From Rhodanobacter sp. (GTDB taxonomy: Bacteria; Pseudomonadota; Gammaproteobacteria; Xanthomonadales; Rhodanobacteraceae), in the NCBI GenBank assembly GCA_024711345.1, contig JANJTA010000012.1, positions 1-64,000 of the forward strand: 64,000 nucleotides of DNA, given 5' to 3'. Below are positions 40,033 to 49,821 of this stretch, in pieces. The notes under the pieces were generated by a model. It saw only the letters and a list, made by a program, of their open reading frames with translations. It ran no database searches and had not been told where the DNA came from. The position numbers and the translations under genes are program-made. Within the stretch, counting starts at the first letter, position 1. Every line of letters begins with the position of its first letter.

Positions 40033-40767
40033 TCAGGGCTTGCCGGTATCCGGCTTGATCGCCAGCAGTTCGATCTCGAACACCAGCGCCTCGTTCGGGC
40101 CGATCCGCGGCAGCGCGCCGGTTTCGCCGTACGCCAGTTGCGGCGGGATCACCACCTTCCAGCGGTCGCCCACGTGCATGCGCGGGATCACGTCCTGCCA
40201 GCCGCGGATCACCTTGTCGACGGTGAAGCTGACCGGTGCGCCGTGCGCCCAGGTGCTGTCGAACTCGGTGCCGTCCACCAGCATGCCGCGGTAGTTCACG
40301 GTAACCGTGCTGGTCACCGTGGGGCTGACCGTGCCGCTGCCGGCGCTGAGCACCGCGTACTGGATGCCCGACGGCAGCTGCACCACGCCGGGGCGCTGCC
40401 GGTTCTGCGCCATGTACTGCGCGCTCTTGCGCGCGTTGGCGGCGGCGACCCGCTTGAACTCGGCCAGCGCATCGGCGTGCATCTGCTGGTCGAGCCGCTG
40501 CAGCTGCTGGTGCATGTCCTGCATCGACACGCTGGGGCGGCGCTTGGCGTAGGCATCCTGGATCGCTCGCACCAGCACCGGGATCTCCACGTCCGGCTTG
40601 CCGTCGGCGAACTGGCTGCCGATCTGGTAGCCGATCGCGTACGACAGCTTGGCCTTGTCCGGCTTGGTCGCCGGCAACGACGCGGCGCTCTGCGCATGGG
40701 CCGCGCCCCCCAGCAACAGCGCTGCGCCGAGCAACCCGCAACGCAGATGTGTGATGCCTTTCTCCAC
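40033..40767 (-). CDS. FKBP-type peptidyl-prolyl isomerase (Mip/FkpA-like)
   Basis: A 244-residue periplasmic chaperone with a signal peptide (LLGAALLLGGAAHAQ), an N-terminal dimerisation helix region (KLSYAIGYQIGSQF to MAQNRQRPGV) and a C-terminal FKBP domain (VTVNYRGMLVDGTEFDSTW, FTVDKVIRGWQDVIPRMHVGD, IPPQLAYGE). It helps fold envelope proteins. It lies 26 bases upstream of the DUF1289 gene in the same direction. Confidence 0.93.
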   Translation of the reverse strand: MEKGITHLRCGLLGAALLLGGAAHAQSAASLPATKPDKAKLSYAIGYQIGSQFADGKPDVEIPVLVRAIQDAYAKRRPSVSMQDMHQQLQRLDQQMHADALAEFKRVAAANARKSAQYMAQNRQRPGVVQLPSGIQYAVLSAGSGTVSPTVTSTVTVNYRGMLVDGTEFDSTWAHGAPVSFTVDKVIRGWQDVIPRMHVGDRWKVVIPPQLAYGETGALPRIGPNEALVFEIELLAIKPDTGKP

Positions 40768-40922
40768 CGGGCCTTGTTCCTGTCGGACAGTCGATCCTGA
40801 CGATTCATCCTAAGCGGTCCGCGCGATTCGTGCAGCGGCGGCGCTCGTGGTTTGAGAAACCCCGCGGCGGCAAAGGTTCCCGCTGCTACCATCGCGGACC
40901 TGCACTCATCAGGAGCCGATCC

Positions 40923-41705
40923 ATGGCCTATCGCAATCTGGAAATCCGCAACCGCGGCGCCGTCCGCACGATCGTGGTCAATCGACCGGACAAGCTCAAC
41001 GCGCTGAACCGCGACACGCTCAACGAGCTGAGCCTGGTGTTCGCGCAAGCCGCGCAGGACGACGCGGTGCGCGTGGTGGTGCTGACCGGCGCCGGCGAGA
41101 AGGCGTTCGTCGCCGGTGCCGACATCGCCGAGATGAGCGGCTACACGAGCGTGCAGGCGCAGGGTTTCTCGCGCGCCGGCCAGCGCCTGATGGCGTCGAT
41201 CGAGCGGCTCGGCAAGCCGGTGGTCGCGCGCATCCAGGGCTTCGCGCTGGGCGGTGGCATGGAGCTGGCGATGGCCTGCCACCTGCGCGTGGCCAGCGAG
41301 AAGGCGAAGCTCGGCCAGCCGGAAATCAACCTCGGCCTGATCCCCGGCTTCGGCGGCACCCAGCGCCTGCTGCGCCTGGCCGGCCGCGGCGCCGCCCTGG
41401 AGCTGTGCCTGACCGGCGCGCCGATCGGCGCGCAGCGCGCGTACGAGCTGGGCCTGGTCAATCGCGTGGTGGCGCCCGACGCGCTGGACGAAACGGTGGA
41501 TGCGCTGGCCGACCAGCTCGCCGCCGCCGCGCCGCTGGCCGCCGCCGGCATCCTCGATGCGGTGTTGCAAGGCGGCGAGACCGCCATCGACCAGGGCCTG
41601 GAATTCGAGACGCAGGGCTTCGCGCTGGTGTTCTCCACCGCGGACATGCGCGAAGGCACCAGCGCGTTCCTGGAAAAGCGCAAGGCAGTGTTCAAGGGCG
41701 TCTGA
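40923..41705 (+). CDS. enoyl-CoA hydratase
   Basis: A 260-residue crotonase with both catalytic glutamates in place: GFALGGGMELAMACHLRVAS and EINLGLIPGFGGTQRLLRLAGR. The oxyanion segment is FVAGADIAEMSGYT. It hydrates trans-2-enoyl-CoA in fatty-acid or branched-chain breakdown. The start at 40923 (MAYRNLEIRNRG) is close to an upstream AGGAGC sequence. A second crotonase without the PGFGG motif lies at 37522, so the two probably do different jobs. Confidence 0.93.
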   Translation: MAYRNLEIRNRGAVRTIVVNRPDKLNALNRDTLNELSLVFAQAAQDDAVRVVVLTGAGEKAFVAGADIAEMSGYTSVQAQGFSRAGQRLMASIERLGKPVVARIQGFALGGGMELAMACHLRVASEKAKLGQPEINLGLIPGFGGTQRLLRLAGRGAALELCLTGAPIGAQRAYELGLVNRVVAPDALDETVDALADQLAAAAPLAAAGILDAVLQGGETAIDQGLEFETQGFALVFSTADMREGTSAFLEKRKAVFKGV

Positions 41706-41750
41706 CCGCCTCCGGCCAGGCAGGCCTGGCGCCCGCCGCCGACGCGACGG

Positions 41751-42656
41751 TCAATGCGCGCCGGCGTACTTCTTCTCGCCGGCGGTCACGCGCAGGTCCA
41801 GCCGGTTTTCCGGCGGGGCCAGCGGACAGGTGGCGAACGGCGTGAACGCACACGGCGGGTTGTAGGCCTTGTTGAAATCCAGCACGACCTTGCCGTCCTG
41901 CGGCGGGTCGACGTACAGGAAGCGCGCGGCACCGTAGGTTTCCTTGCCGCTGGTGCGGTCGGCGAACACGATGAAGTACTGCGCGTCGCCCGGCACCTCG
42001 ATCACCGGCAGGAGCTCGAAGTGCTTGCCGTCGCGGCTGAACTCCAGCTTGCCCGGCACCGGGTACTTGTCGATGGTGCCGATGGCCGTGCCCATCTCCA
42101 GCGTCTCGCCGGGCGGCGCCGGCACCCAGCTCGCCTCGATGCGCCACGACGGGTCGATCGCAAACGCGTCGATGCCGGCGAAATGCCTGCGCGACGGCGC
42201 CTCGGTGTCCTTCACCCGCAGCCCCTTGCGGCCGTCGCGATCGATCACGTAGAAGCTCGCGCTGCCGAACGCCACTCGCGTCGGCGCGGCGTCGCCCTCG
42301 ACATGGGCGTCGTCCACCAGCGTCGCCGCACCGACGGCCTTGCCGTCGATCGTCGCGCCGCTGTCCTTGTCCAGCACGATGCGCAGGCTGCCGTCGCGCT
42401 CCAGTGTGACCACGCCCAGGTGCGCAGGCCCGACGCCCAGCACGAGGTCGTTGTCGGCCGCGCTGCCGATGCGGTTGGCGCCCTCCTTCAGCCATTCCAG
42501 CGCGACCAGGCTCAGCCAGCCGTCCGGCGCAGTGAGCCGCTCGATCCGCCCGGCGCGCCATTGCTCGATGCCCTGCTTGTAGTTGTCGATGGTGGTGGCT
42601 GGCACGGCGGCGACTCCCAGAATGGCGGCGGCGACGAACAGGCTGGTACGTATCAT
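41751..42656 (-). CDS. DUF1684 domain-containing exported protein
   Basis: A 301-residue protein with a signal peptide (LFVAAAILGVAAVPA) and DUF1684 content: WRAGRIERLTAPDGWLSLVAL near the N terminus, then the FNKAYNPPCAFTPFATCPL and PENRLDLRVTAGEK end pattern. The family is unknown in function, and the conserved C-terminal Cys/Pro block suggests a catalytic or metal site. GGAG six bases upstream gives the start at 42656. It is just downstream of mutL on the same strand. Confidence 0.85.
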   Translation of the reverse strand: MIRTSLFVAAAILGVAAVPATTIDNYKQGIEQWRAGRIERLTAPDGWLSLVALEWLKEGANRIGSAADNDLVLGVGPAHLGVVTLERDGSLRIVLDKDSGATIDGKAVGAATLVDDAHVEGDAAPTRVAFGSASFYVIDRDGRKGLRVKDTEAPSRRHFAGIDAFAIDPSWRIEASWVPAPPGETLEMGTAIGTIDKYPVPGKLEFSRDGKHFELLPVIEVPGDAQYFIVFADRTSGKETYGAARFLYVDPPQDGKVVLDFNKAYNPPCAFTPFATCPLAPPENRLDLRVTAGEKKYAGAH

Positions 42657-42687
42657 CAAGATCTCCGGCGGAACTTTGGAAGGTGCG

Positions 42688-44514
42688 TCAACGGCCGCGC
42701 ATGAACAACTTGTCGAGTTCGGCCAGGCCCAGCTGGACCCAGGTCGGGCGCCCATGATTGCATTGCCCGGAGCGTTCGGTCGCCTCCATCTCGCGCAGCA
42801 GCGCATTCATCTCCGGAAGCGTCAGGCGGCGTCCCGCGCGTACCGAACCGTGGCAGGCCATGGTGGAAAGCAGCTCGTTCTCCAGCTCCTGCAGGCGGCG
42901 TGAGCTGCCGTGCTGGGCCAGTTCCGCCAGCACATCACGGCTGAGCTGGGCCACGTCGGCGCCTTCCAGCAGCGCGGGAATGCGCCGTACCACCACCGTC
43001 GACGGGCCACTGCGCGAGAGCTCCAGGCCCCACTCGGCCAGTGCTTCGGCATGTTCCTCGGCAGCCGCCACCTCCCTTGCGCTGACCGCGATCGACAGCG
43101 GCACCAGCAGCAGCTGCGAGCGCAGGTTGCTGCAGGCGCGGCCGGACTTCAGCTTCTCGTAGGTGATCCGCTCGTGCGCCGCGTGCATGTCGACCAGTAC
43201 CAGGCCCTGCGCATTCTCGGCCAGCACGTAGATGTTCTTCAGCTGCGCGATGGCGTAGCCCAACGGCGGCGATTCGGCGTCGTCGGCGACCGGCGTCGGC
43301 ATGGCGGCAGCAATGCGCGGCGATTCGCCCAGCAGCGCGGCGTAGTCGCCCAGCGGCGCATCACGCACGCCCAGCGCCAGCCGGCTCTGTCCGGCGCGTC
43401 CCAGCCAGGCCGACGACGCGGCGAACGCCGGCGCGGCGGCCGGCGAGGAGGCACTGGCGGTGGCCAGGCGCAGATGGCCGTCTTCCGCCTGCGCCGGCGA
43501 CGCCACCTGCCCCGCGCGGGTCTGCGCCAGCGCCTCGTGCAGGGTGCGGAACAGGAAATCGCGCACCAGCCGCTGTTCGCGGAAACGCACTTCATGCTTG
43601 GCCGGGTGCACGTTCACGTCGACGCCGGCCGGATCGAGCTCCAGGTACAGCACGAAGGCGGCGTAGCGGCCGTGGAACAGCACGTCGGCGTAGGCCTGGC
43701 GCACCGCATGGGCGACGATGCGGTCGCGCACCAGCCGGCCGTTGACGTAGAAATACTGCGCGTCGGCCTGCGCGCGCGATGCAGTCGGCAGGCCGACCCA
43801 GCCGGACAGGTGCAACCCTGCTGCCGCGTGGTCGATGCGCAGGCTGTGCGCAGGGAAATCCTCGCCCAGCACCTCGGCCACCCGCTGCAGCTGTGCCTGC
43901 TCGTCGCGCGCGGCCTTCCAGATGCGCACCGGCTTGCCGTTGTGGCTGAGCCGGAATTCCACCGCGCTGCGCGCCAGCGCCAGCGATTTCAGCAGGTCGT
44001 CGATATGCGCAAACTCGGTGCGCTCGGCGCGCATGAACTTCTTGCGCACCGGCACGTTGTAGAACAGATCGCGCACCTCGACGCTGGTGCCCTGCGGATG
44101 CTGCGCCGGTCGCGCCGCCTGCAGCCTGCCGCCATCGACCTCGATGCGGAACGCGGCGTCCTGGCCGCGCGCCCGCGAGGTCAGCGCAAAGCGCGCCACC
44201 GACGACACCGAGGCCAGTGCCTCGCCGCGGAAGCCCATGCTGGCGACGTGTTCCAGGTCGTCGAAGCTGCCGATCTTGCTGGTGGCGTGCGAGGCCACCG
44301 CCAAGGGCAGTTCCTCGGCATGGATGCCGTCGCCGTCGTCACGCACGCGGATCAGCCGCGCACCGCCGGCCTCGATCTCCACTTCGACGCGCGTGGCACC
44401 GGCGTCGAGGCTGTTCTCGACCAGCTCCTTGACCACCGAGGAGGGGCGCTCGATGACCTCGCCGGCGGCGATCTGGTTGATGAGCTCGGGGGGAAGCGGA
44501 CGGATGACGGTCAT
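42688..44514 (-). CDS. mutL: DNA mismatch repair protein MutL
   Basis: A 608-residue MutL. The GHKL ATPase region shows [27 protein letters not shown], and [15 protein letters not shown]. The C-terminal dimerisation domain has [17 protein letters not shown] and the [16 protein letters not shown] end motif. The DQHA(X)2E(X)4E endonuclease motif is not present, so it is the E. coli-like, non-nuclease form that works with MutH-type systems. It lies downstream of the amidase gene amiC and tsaE, as in other gammaproteobacteria. Confidence 0.97.
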   Translation of the reverse strand: MTVIRPLPPELINQIAAGEVIERPSSVVKELVENSLDAGATRVEVEIEAGGARLIRVRDDGDGIHAEELPLAVASHATSKIGSFDDLEHVASMGFRGEALASVSSVARFALTSRARGQDAAFRIEVDGGRLQAARPAQHPQGTSVEVRDLFYNVPVRKKFMRAERTEFAHIDDLLKSLALARSAVEFRLSHNGKPVRIWKAARDEQAQLQRVAEVLGEDFPAHSLRIDHAAAGLHLSGWVGLPTASRAQADAQYFYVNGRLVRDRIVAHAVRQAYADVLFHGRYAAFVLYLELDPAGVDVNVHPAKHEVRFREQRLVRDFLFRTLHEALAQTRAGQVASPAQAEDGHLRLATASASSPAAAPAFAASSAWLGRAGQSRLALGVRDAPLGDYAALLGESPRIAAAMPTPVADDAESPPLGYAIAQLKNIYVLAENAQGLVLVDMHAAHERITYEKLKSGRACSNLRSQLLLVPLSIAVSAREVAAAEEHAEALAEWGLELSRSGPSTVVVRRIPALLEGADVAQLSRDVLAELAQHGSSRRLQELENELLSTMACHGSVRAGRRLTLPEMNALLREMEATERSGQCNHGRPTWVQLGLAELDKLFMRGR

Positions 44515-44560
44515 CCGCGAACTTTAGCAGCGAACACCGGCCACGCTGCCGGCGGCGGGA

Positions 44561-46072
44561 TCAACCGGCGGGAATGGTCAGCGTAGTCCCGGCGCGGACC
44601 GTGTTGCTGCTGAGCTGGTTCGCGTTCTTCAGCGCGCCGACGCTCACGCCATACTGCTTGGCGATGCTGCTCAGGCTCTCGCCGCGCCCGACCTTGTGCA
44701 CGTCGCGCGCCGAGGCCTGCGCACGGAGCGTGGAGCGATCGGCCGGCGCCAGCGCCTCGTCGTCGCCGGCACCGGAAGCGGACGCCAGTTGCACGCCGTT
44801 GCGGCGCGCCGCCTCGGCCGCGAACCAGGTGCCTGGCGGCGGCGTGGATTCGAAGTAATTGCGCACGCCGCCCATCACCGCTTCGGCCAGCCGCTTCTGG
44901 TGCGCCGGATCGCGCAGCTTGCGCTCCTCGGCCGGGTTGCTGATGAACGCCGTCTCGACCAGGATCGACGGCACGTCGGGCGAGCGCAGCACCACGAAAT
45001 TCGCGCGCTCGACGTAACCGCGGTGGGTCGGCCCGAGCTGGGACAGGGCCTTCAGCACGTTGCCGGCGACCACGTCGCTGGCCTGCATGGCCCAGCCCTG
45101 CTGCATGTCCAGCAGCACCTTGGCCAGGCTGTCGTCCTTGTCGTCCAGCGTGGTGCCGCCGATCAGGTCGGCGCGGTTCTCGCGGTCGGCCAGCCAGCGT
45201 GCCGCCTCGCTGGTCTTGCCGCGCGGCGACAGCACCCATACCGACGAGCCCTTGGCGTCGTCGCGGGTGAAGGCGTCGGCGTGGATCGACACGAACAGGT
45301 CCGCGTTGTGCTCGCGGGCGATCCGGTAGCGCTGCGCCAGCGGAATGAAGAAGTCGCTGCTGCGGGTCAGCACCGCCTTCATGCCGGGCTGGCGGTTGAT
45401 CTGCGCCGCCAGTTCGCGCGCCACCGCGAGGGTGACGTTCTTCTCCAGCGTGCCGCCGGGGCCGTGCGAACCGGGGTCCTTGCCGCCGTGGCCGGCGTCG
45501 ATCGCCACCACCACCTGACGCTGGCCATTGAGCAGCGCCGCCGCATGCTCGGCCGCGACCCGGCGGCTGTGCGTGGGGTTGCTGTACGGCGCTGGCGCAG
45601 GCGCGGCGGCGACCTTCGCCGGAGCAGCCTTGGGCGTGGCCGCGGGCACGCTGGCCACGGCGCCTTCGCTGGCGGGATACAGATCCAGCACCAGGCGATA
45701 GTTCGAACCGCTGGTCGGCTTCAGCTCGAAGGTTTTCAGCCGGCTGGCCGGAGCAACCCTGGCGGTCAGCTGCAGGTTGTCGCCGATGCGGGCGTGACTC
45801 ATGCCCCGGTACAGGCCCTGCGCGGCCGGATCGGCGAAGTCGTGAGCCAACCGGCTCCCGCTCAGATCGACCACGACCTGACCGTCCTTCTGGCTGATCG
45901 TGTAACGCAGCGGGCCGGTGGCATCGAGCACCACGCGGGTGTAGTCGGGGCCGGCCCAGACCCGCGCCCCCTTCAGATCCACCGCCCGCGCCGCGCACAG
46001 CGGCGCGGTCGCCAGGAACGTGGCGACGACCAATCCACCCAGCTTGTTCAGGTTGGCGGGCATGGGCCGCAT
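44561..46072 (-). CDS. amiC: N-acetylmuramoyl-L-alanine amidase (AmiC-like, AMIN + LysM)
   Basis: About 503 residues. A signal peptide (VVATFLATAPLCAARA) precedes an AMIN localisation domain (VDLKGARVWAGPDYTRVVLDA), a zinc amidase_3 domain with AIDAGHGGKDPGSHGPGG, SIHADAF and LVETAFISN, and a C-terminal LysM (HKVGRGESLSSIAKQYGVSV). It splits septal peptidoglycan in daughter-cell separation. The start at 46072 (MRPMPANL) is one of several candidates (46063 is nine bases further in; 46123 would add a long n-region); none has a strong ribosome site. It lies between tsaE and mutL. Confidence 0.93.
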   Translation of the reverse strand: MRPMPANLNKLGGLVVATFLATAPLCAARAVDLKGARVWAGPDYTRVVLDATGPLRYTISQKDGQVVVDLSGSRLAHDFADPAAQGLYRGMSHARIGDNLQLTARVAPASRLKTFELKPTSGSNYRLVLDLYPASEGAVASVPAATPKAAPAKVAAAPAPAPYSNPTHSRRVAAEHAAALLNGQRQVVVAIDAGHGGKDPGSHGPGGTLEKNVTLAVARELAAQINRQPGMKAVLTRSSDFFIPLAQRYRIAREHNADLFVSIHADAFTRDDAKGSSVWVLSPRGKTSEAARWLADRENRADLIGGTTLDDKDDSLAKVLLDMQQGWAMQASDVVAGNVLKALSQLGPTHRGYVERANFVVLRSPDVPSILVETAFISNPAEERKLRDPAHQKRLAEAVMGGVRNYFESTPPPGTWFAAEAARRNGVQLASASGAGDDEALAPADRSTLRAQASARDVHKVGRGESLSSIAKQYGVSVGALKNANQLSSNTVRAGTTLTIPAG

Positions 46073-46227
46073 TGAAACGCAGCCACGCGCTGAATGCAAG
46101 AAGGTTTTCCCTTGAATATCCATAACCTGCAGACCCTTTATCAGGTCATATCAAGTTATGGGCCGCAAACCGCCCCTGCCAGACAGCCGCTTGCCAGAAT
46201 CGCCAAACCGGTAATTCCCTGAGGAAA

Positions 46228-46719
46228 TCAGTACTTGGCCAGCCGCGCCAGCCACCGTTGGCCGCGCGCGGTCAGTGCGCGCAGCGACGCGTGACGGCCT
46301 TGGCCGGCGTAACCCAGGCGCACGTCGAGGTCGGCCGCCGGCAAGGCGCCGGTGCCGCGCTCGGGCCACTCCACCAGCACCAGCGCATTCGGCTCGGCCA
46401 GCGCATCGAGGCCCAGCCACTCCAGTTCGCCGGGGCCGGCGATCCGGTACAGGTCCAGGTGCCAGGCCGGGCGATCCCGCGCCGCATAACCTTCGATCAG
46501 GCTGTAGGTGGGGCTCTTGACCCGCTCGCCCACGCCCAGCGCCGTCAGCAGGGCCCGCGCGAAGCTGGTCTTGCCGGCACCCAGCGGGCCGTGCAAGTAC
46601 ACCACCATGCCTTCGTCCAGCACGCCGGCCAAGCGTGTGGCCAGTGCCGTCGTGGCTGCCTCGTCAGGCAAGGCCCAGTCCAGGTCGGTATCGGTTGCCT
46701 CAATCATGCTCACGCTCAT
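46228..46719 (-). CDS. tsaE: tRNA threonylcarbamoyladenosine biosynthesis ATPase TsaE
   Basis: A 163-residue ATPase with the P-loop YLHGPLGAGKTSFARAL at about 41-57 and the family motifs VKSPTYSLIEGY, HLDLYR and VLVEWPERG. It acts with TsaB/TsaD in making the t6A base of ANN-decoding tRNAs. The 5' end overlaps the nnr 3' end by 20 bases. An in-frame ATG at 46707 is an alternative start. Confidence 0.95.
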   Translation of the reverse strand: MSVSMIEATDTDLDWALPDEAATTALATRLAGVLDEGMVVYLHGPLGAGKTSFARALLTALGVGERVKSPTYSLIEGYAARDRPAWHLDLYRIAGPGELEWLGLDALAEPNALVLVEWPERGTGALPAADLDVRLGYAGQGRHASLRALTARGQRWLARLAKY

Positions 46720-48199
46720 AACCCGTCATGCCGTTGCCCAGCGCCCGCAGGTGAGCCAGCAGGTCGCTCGCCAGCAAGCCGCGCTCGCCCTGCTGCGCGG
46801 CACGATCGCCGGCCCGCGCATGCAGGCCCGTGCCAAGACAGGCGGCCTGCCATGCACTGCAACCCTGCGCCAGCAGGGCCGCCACGATGCCGGTCAGCAG
46901 GTCGCCCATGCCGCCCGAGGCCATGCCCGGGTTGCCCCATGGACAGACGTCCAGACGTCCATCGGGATCGGCAATCAGGCTGCCGGCGCCTTTCAGCACG
47001 ACGACCGCGCCGCAACGTCGCGCCAGTTCGCGCGCCGCGGCGAAACGGTCCTGCTCCACGCTGGCGGTGGTCACAGCGAGCAGCCGCGCCGCCTCGCCGG
47101 GATGTGGCGTCAGCACCGTCGGCGCGCCGAACCGGCGCGGCTCGCGCGCCAGCAGGTTCAGCCCGTCGGCATCGAGCACCAGCGGCTTGCCCGCACCCAG
47201 CGCGGTGAGCCACAGCGCGTGGCCCCAGGCGGCCTGCCCCAGCCCCGGCCCCAGCGCCAGCACGCTGGCCCGTTCGAGCAGCGGCTCCAGCGCCTGCGGT
47301 CCGTCGACACCATGCGCCATCAGTTCCGGCCGCGCGGCGTTCAGTGCGGACACGTGCCCGGCCCGGGTCGCCACGCTGACCAGACCGGCACCGGCACGCA
47401 ATGCCGACTCGCCGGCCAGGCGCACCGCACCGGCCATGCCGTGCTCGCCGCCGATCACCAGCAGGTGGCCGTAGTTGCCCTTGTTCGCGTAGCGGGCGCG
47501 CGGCGGCAACGCCTCGGCAGCCAGCAGCTGCGCATCGGGCGGCACATCGGCATACACGCTGTCCGGCACGCCCAGGGTGGCCAACTCGAGCACGCCGACC
47601 TGGTCGGCCGCGCGCCCGGTGTGCAGGCCGCGCTTGCCGGCGATGAAAGTCAGCGTGACATCCGCGCGGATCACCGCCCCAGGACAGTGACCGGTATCCG
47701 CATCGAGCCCGCTGGGCACGTCCAGCGCGAGCACCGGGCGGCCGCTGTCGTTGATCGCCTCGATCAGGCTGGCCGCCCCCGGCTCCGGCGCACGGTTGAG
47801 GCCGATGCCGTACAGCGCATCGACGTGCAGCTCGGCGCCGGGCAACTCGCCGTGCGCGTCCCACAAATGCACGCGCCCGCCGCCTGCCTCCCACGCCGCG
47901 CGCGCCGCTGCAGCGTCGCCGTGCGAAGCGGCCGTCAACGCCACCAGCTCGACCCGCAGCCCGGCCTCGCGCGCCAGCACGCCGAGCAGGAAACCGTCGC
48001 CGCCGTTGTTGCCGGGGCCGCAGTGGATGCAGATGTGCTGCAGTTGCGGCCAATGCCGACTCAGGCTGTTCAGCGCGGCGCTGGCCGCGCGACGCATCAG
48101 CCCGGGTCCGGCCATGCCCAGCGCCGACAGCGCCGCACGCTCCATCACGCGCAACTGCTCGACGGTATGGAGATTGCGGCTGTACGGGTGGACGGGCAT
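46700..48199 (-). CDS. nnr: bifunctional NAD(P)HX epimerase/dehydratase
   Basis: A 499-residue repair enzyme. The N-terminal YjeF_N epimerase domain has HICIHCGPGNNGGDGF and VLALDVPSGLDADTG. The C-terminal ADP/ATP-dependent dehydratase domain has LTPHPGEAARLL, CPWGNPGMASGGMGDLLTGI. It restores hydrated NADH/NADPH. The start at 48199 is followed by MPVHPYSRNLHTVEQLRVMERA, typical of the family. It is divergent from queG and upstream of tsaE-amiC-mutL. Confidence 0.95.
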   Translation of the reverse strand: MPVHPYSRNLHTVEQLRVMERAALSALGMAGPGLMRRAASAALNSLSRHWPQLQHICIHCGPGNNGGDGFLLGVLAREAGLRVELVALTAASHGDAAAARAAWEAGGGRVHLWDAHGELPGAELHVDALYGIGLNRAPEPGAASLIEAINDSGRPVLALDVPSGLDADTGHCPGAVIRADVTLTFIAGKRGLHTGRAADQVGVLELATLGVPDSVYADVPPDAQLLAAEALPPRARYANKGNYGHLLVIGGEHGMAGAVRLAGESALRAGAGLVSVATRAGHVSALNAARPELMAHGVDGPQALEPLLERASVLALGPGLGQAAWGHALWLTALGAGKPLVLDADGLNLLAREPRRFGAPTVLTPHPGEAARLLAVTTASVEQDRFAAARELARRCGAVVVLKGAGSLIADPDGRLDVCPWGNPGMASGGMGDLLTGIVAALLAQGCSAWQAACLGTGLHARAGDRAAQQGERGLLASDLLAHLRALGNGMTGYEREHD

Positions 48200-48238
48200 G
48201 CGCGGATTATAGGCATGCGCCGCATCTACAATGGCCGG

Positions 48239-49312
48239 ATGTCCAACAGCGAAACCCGCGCCACTCCCGATTACGTCGCACTCGCCCGCGATATCAAGCG
48301 CTGGGCGATCGAGCTGGGCTTTGCCGACGCCGGCATCAGTGGCACCGAGCTGGGCGAGGACGAGCAGCATCTGCAGCGCTGGCTCGACGGCGGCCACCAC
48401 GGCGAGATGGAGTACATGGCTCGCCACGGCACCAAGCGCACCCGCCCGGCCGAGCTGGAGCCGGGCACGCAGCGCGTGATTTCGGTGCGCATGGACTACA
48501 CGCCGCCGGGCACCGCGAACGCCTGGGATGTGCTGGGCGACGCCGAGGCCGGCTACGTGTCGCGCTACGCGCTGGGACGCGACTACCACAAGCTGATGCG
48601 CAACCGCCTGCAGAAGCTGGCCGAGCGCATCCACGGCGTGGTCGGCGACTTCGGCTACCGCGCCTACGTCGATTCCGCACCGGTGCTGGAAAAGGCGTTG
48701 GCGCGCAATGCGGGGCTGGGCTGGATCGGCAAGCACACCGTGCTGATCAACCGCCACGCCGGCTCGTACTTCTTCCTCGGCGAGCTGTACACCGACCTGC
48801 CGCTGCCGGTGGACGAACCGGCCGGCGCGCACTGCGGCAGCTGCACGCGCTGCATCGAGGTGTGCCCGACCCAGGCGATCCTGGGACCGTACCGGCTCGA
48901 CGCCAAACGCTGCATCTCCTATCTCACCATCGAGCTGAAAGGCAGCATCCCGGAAGAGCTACGCACGCCGATGGGCAACCGCATCTTCGGTTGCGACGAC
49001 TGCCAGCTGGTGTGCCCGTGGAACAAGTTCGCGCAGATCACCGCCGAGCCGGACTTCGCGCCGCGGCACAGCCTGGATGGCGCGAAGCTGGTCGAGCTGT
49101 TCGCGTGGAGCGAGGAGGAATTCCTCAGGCGCACCGAAGGCATGGCGATCCGCCGCACCGGCTACGAGGGCTGGCTGCGCAATATCGCGGTGGCGCTGGG
49201 CAACGCGCCGAAGTCAGCCGCGGTGGTCGCGGCGCTCGAAACCCGCGCTGACCACCCGTCGGCGATCGTGCGGGAACATGTGGCGTGGGCGCTGGCGAAG
49301 CAGCGCGGCTAA
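48239..49312 (+). CDS. queG: epoxyqueuosine reductase QueG
   Basis: A 357-residue cobalamin-dependent reductase catalysing the last step of tRNA queuosine synthesis. Two 4Fe-4S motifs are visible: HCGSCTRCIEVCPTQAI and CDDCQLVCPWNKFAQ. The family start is VALARDIKRWAIELGFADAGI. The C-terminal HEAT-like end (LRNIAVALGNAPKSAAVVAAL) is present. The ATG at 48239 is 39 bases from the divergent nnr start; the frame continues upstream, but only as antisense to nnr. Confidence 0.96.
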   Translation: MSNSETRATPDYVALARDIKRWAIELGFADAGISGTELGEDEQHLQRWLDGGHHGEMEYMARHGTKRTRPAELEPGTQRVISVRMDYTPPGTANAWDVLGDAEAGYVSRYALGRDYHKLMRNRLQKLAERIHGVVGDFGYRAYVDSAPVLEKALARNAGLGWIGKHTVLINRHAGSYFFLGELYTDLPLPVDEPAGAHCGSCTRCIEVCPTQAILGPYRLDAKRCISYLTIELKGSIPEELRTPMGNRIFGCDDCQLVCPWNKFAQITAEPDFAPRHSLDGAKLVELFAWSEEEFLRRTEGMAIRRTGYEGWLRNIAVALGNAPKSAAVVAALETRADHPSAIVREHVAWALAKQRG

Positions 49313-49328
49313 GAGCCTGATCGAGGGC

Positions 49329-49721
49329 TCAGGCCGCGGCCATCTGCTTCGGGATGGAATGGTTGGTGTGGCTGATGCGATTGCCCGGGCCCGCTGCGAT
49401 GTAGACGCAGGTGGGCTGGTACTGCTCCAGCTCCGCCTCGCTCAGCTGGGCGAACGCGGCGATGATGACGATGTCGCCGGCCTGCGCGCTGCGCGCGGCG
49501 CTGCCGTTGACCGAGATGATGCCCGAGCCTTCCTCGGCGCGCAGCGCGTAGGTGACGAAGCGCTGGCCGCTGTTGACGTTCCAGGCGTGGATCTGCTCGT
49601 ACTCGCGGATGCCCGCGGCATCCAGCAACAGACCGTCGATCGCGATCGAGCCCTCGTAGTGCAGCTCGGCGTGGGTCACCGTGGCGCGGTGGATCTTGGC
49701 CTTGAGCATGTTCAGGTGCAT
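49329..49721 (-). CDS. panD: aspartate 1-decarboxylase proenzyme
   Basis: A 130-residue proenzyme making beta-alanine. The self-cleavage site YEGSIAID (Gly-Ser) generates the pyruvoyl group, and the [20 protein letters not shown] start and [12 protein letters not shown] segment are typical. The ATG at 49721 is used; GGAA lies about eight bases upstream. It is the last gene of the pcnB-folK-panB-panC-panD run, converging with queG. Confidence 0.95.
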   Translation of the reverse strand: MHLNMLKAKIHRATVTHAELHYEGSIAIDGLLLDAAGIREYEQIHAWNVNSGQRFVTYALRAEEGSGIISVNGSAARSAQAGDIVIIAAFAQLSEAELEQYQPTCVYIAAGPGNRISHTNHSIPKQMAAA

Positions 49722-49821
49722 GACGTTCTTTCCGGCAGGGACAGCCTGCAAAGTCGGCGATTATCGAACCGATGACGCTGCGCCGCAACATCGCACGGCG
49801 CAGGCTCGATATGCGGCCGGC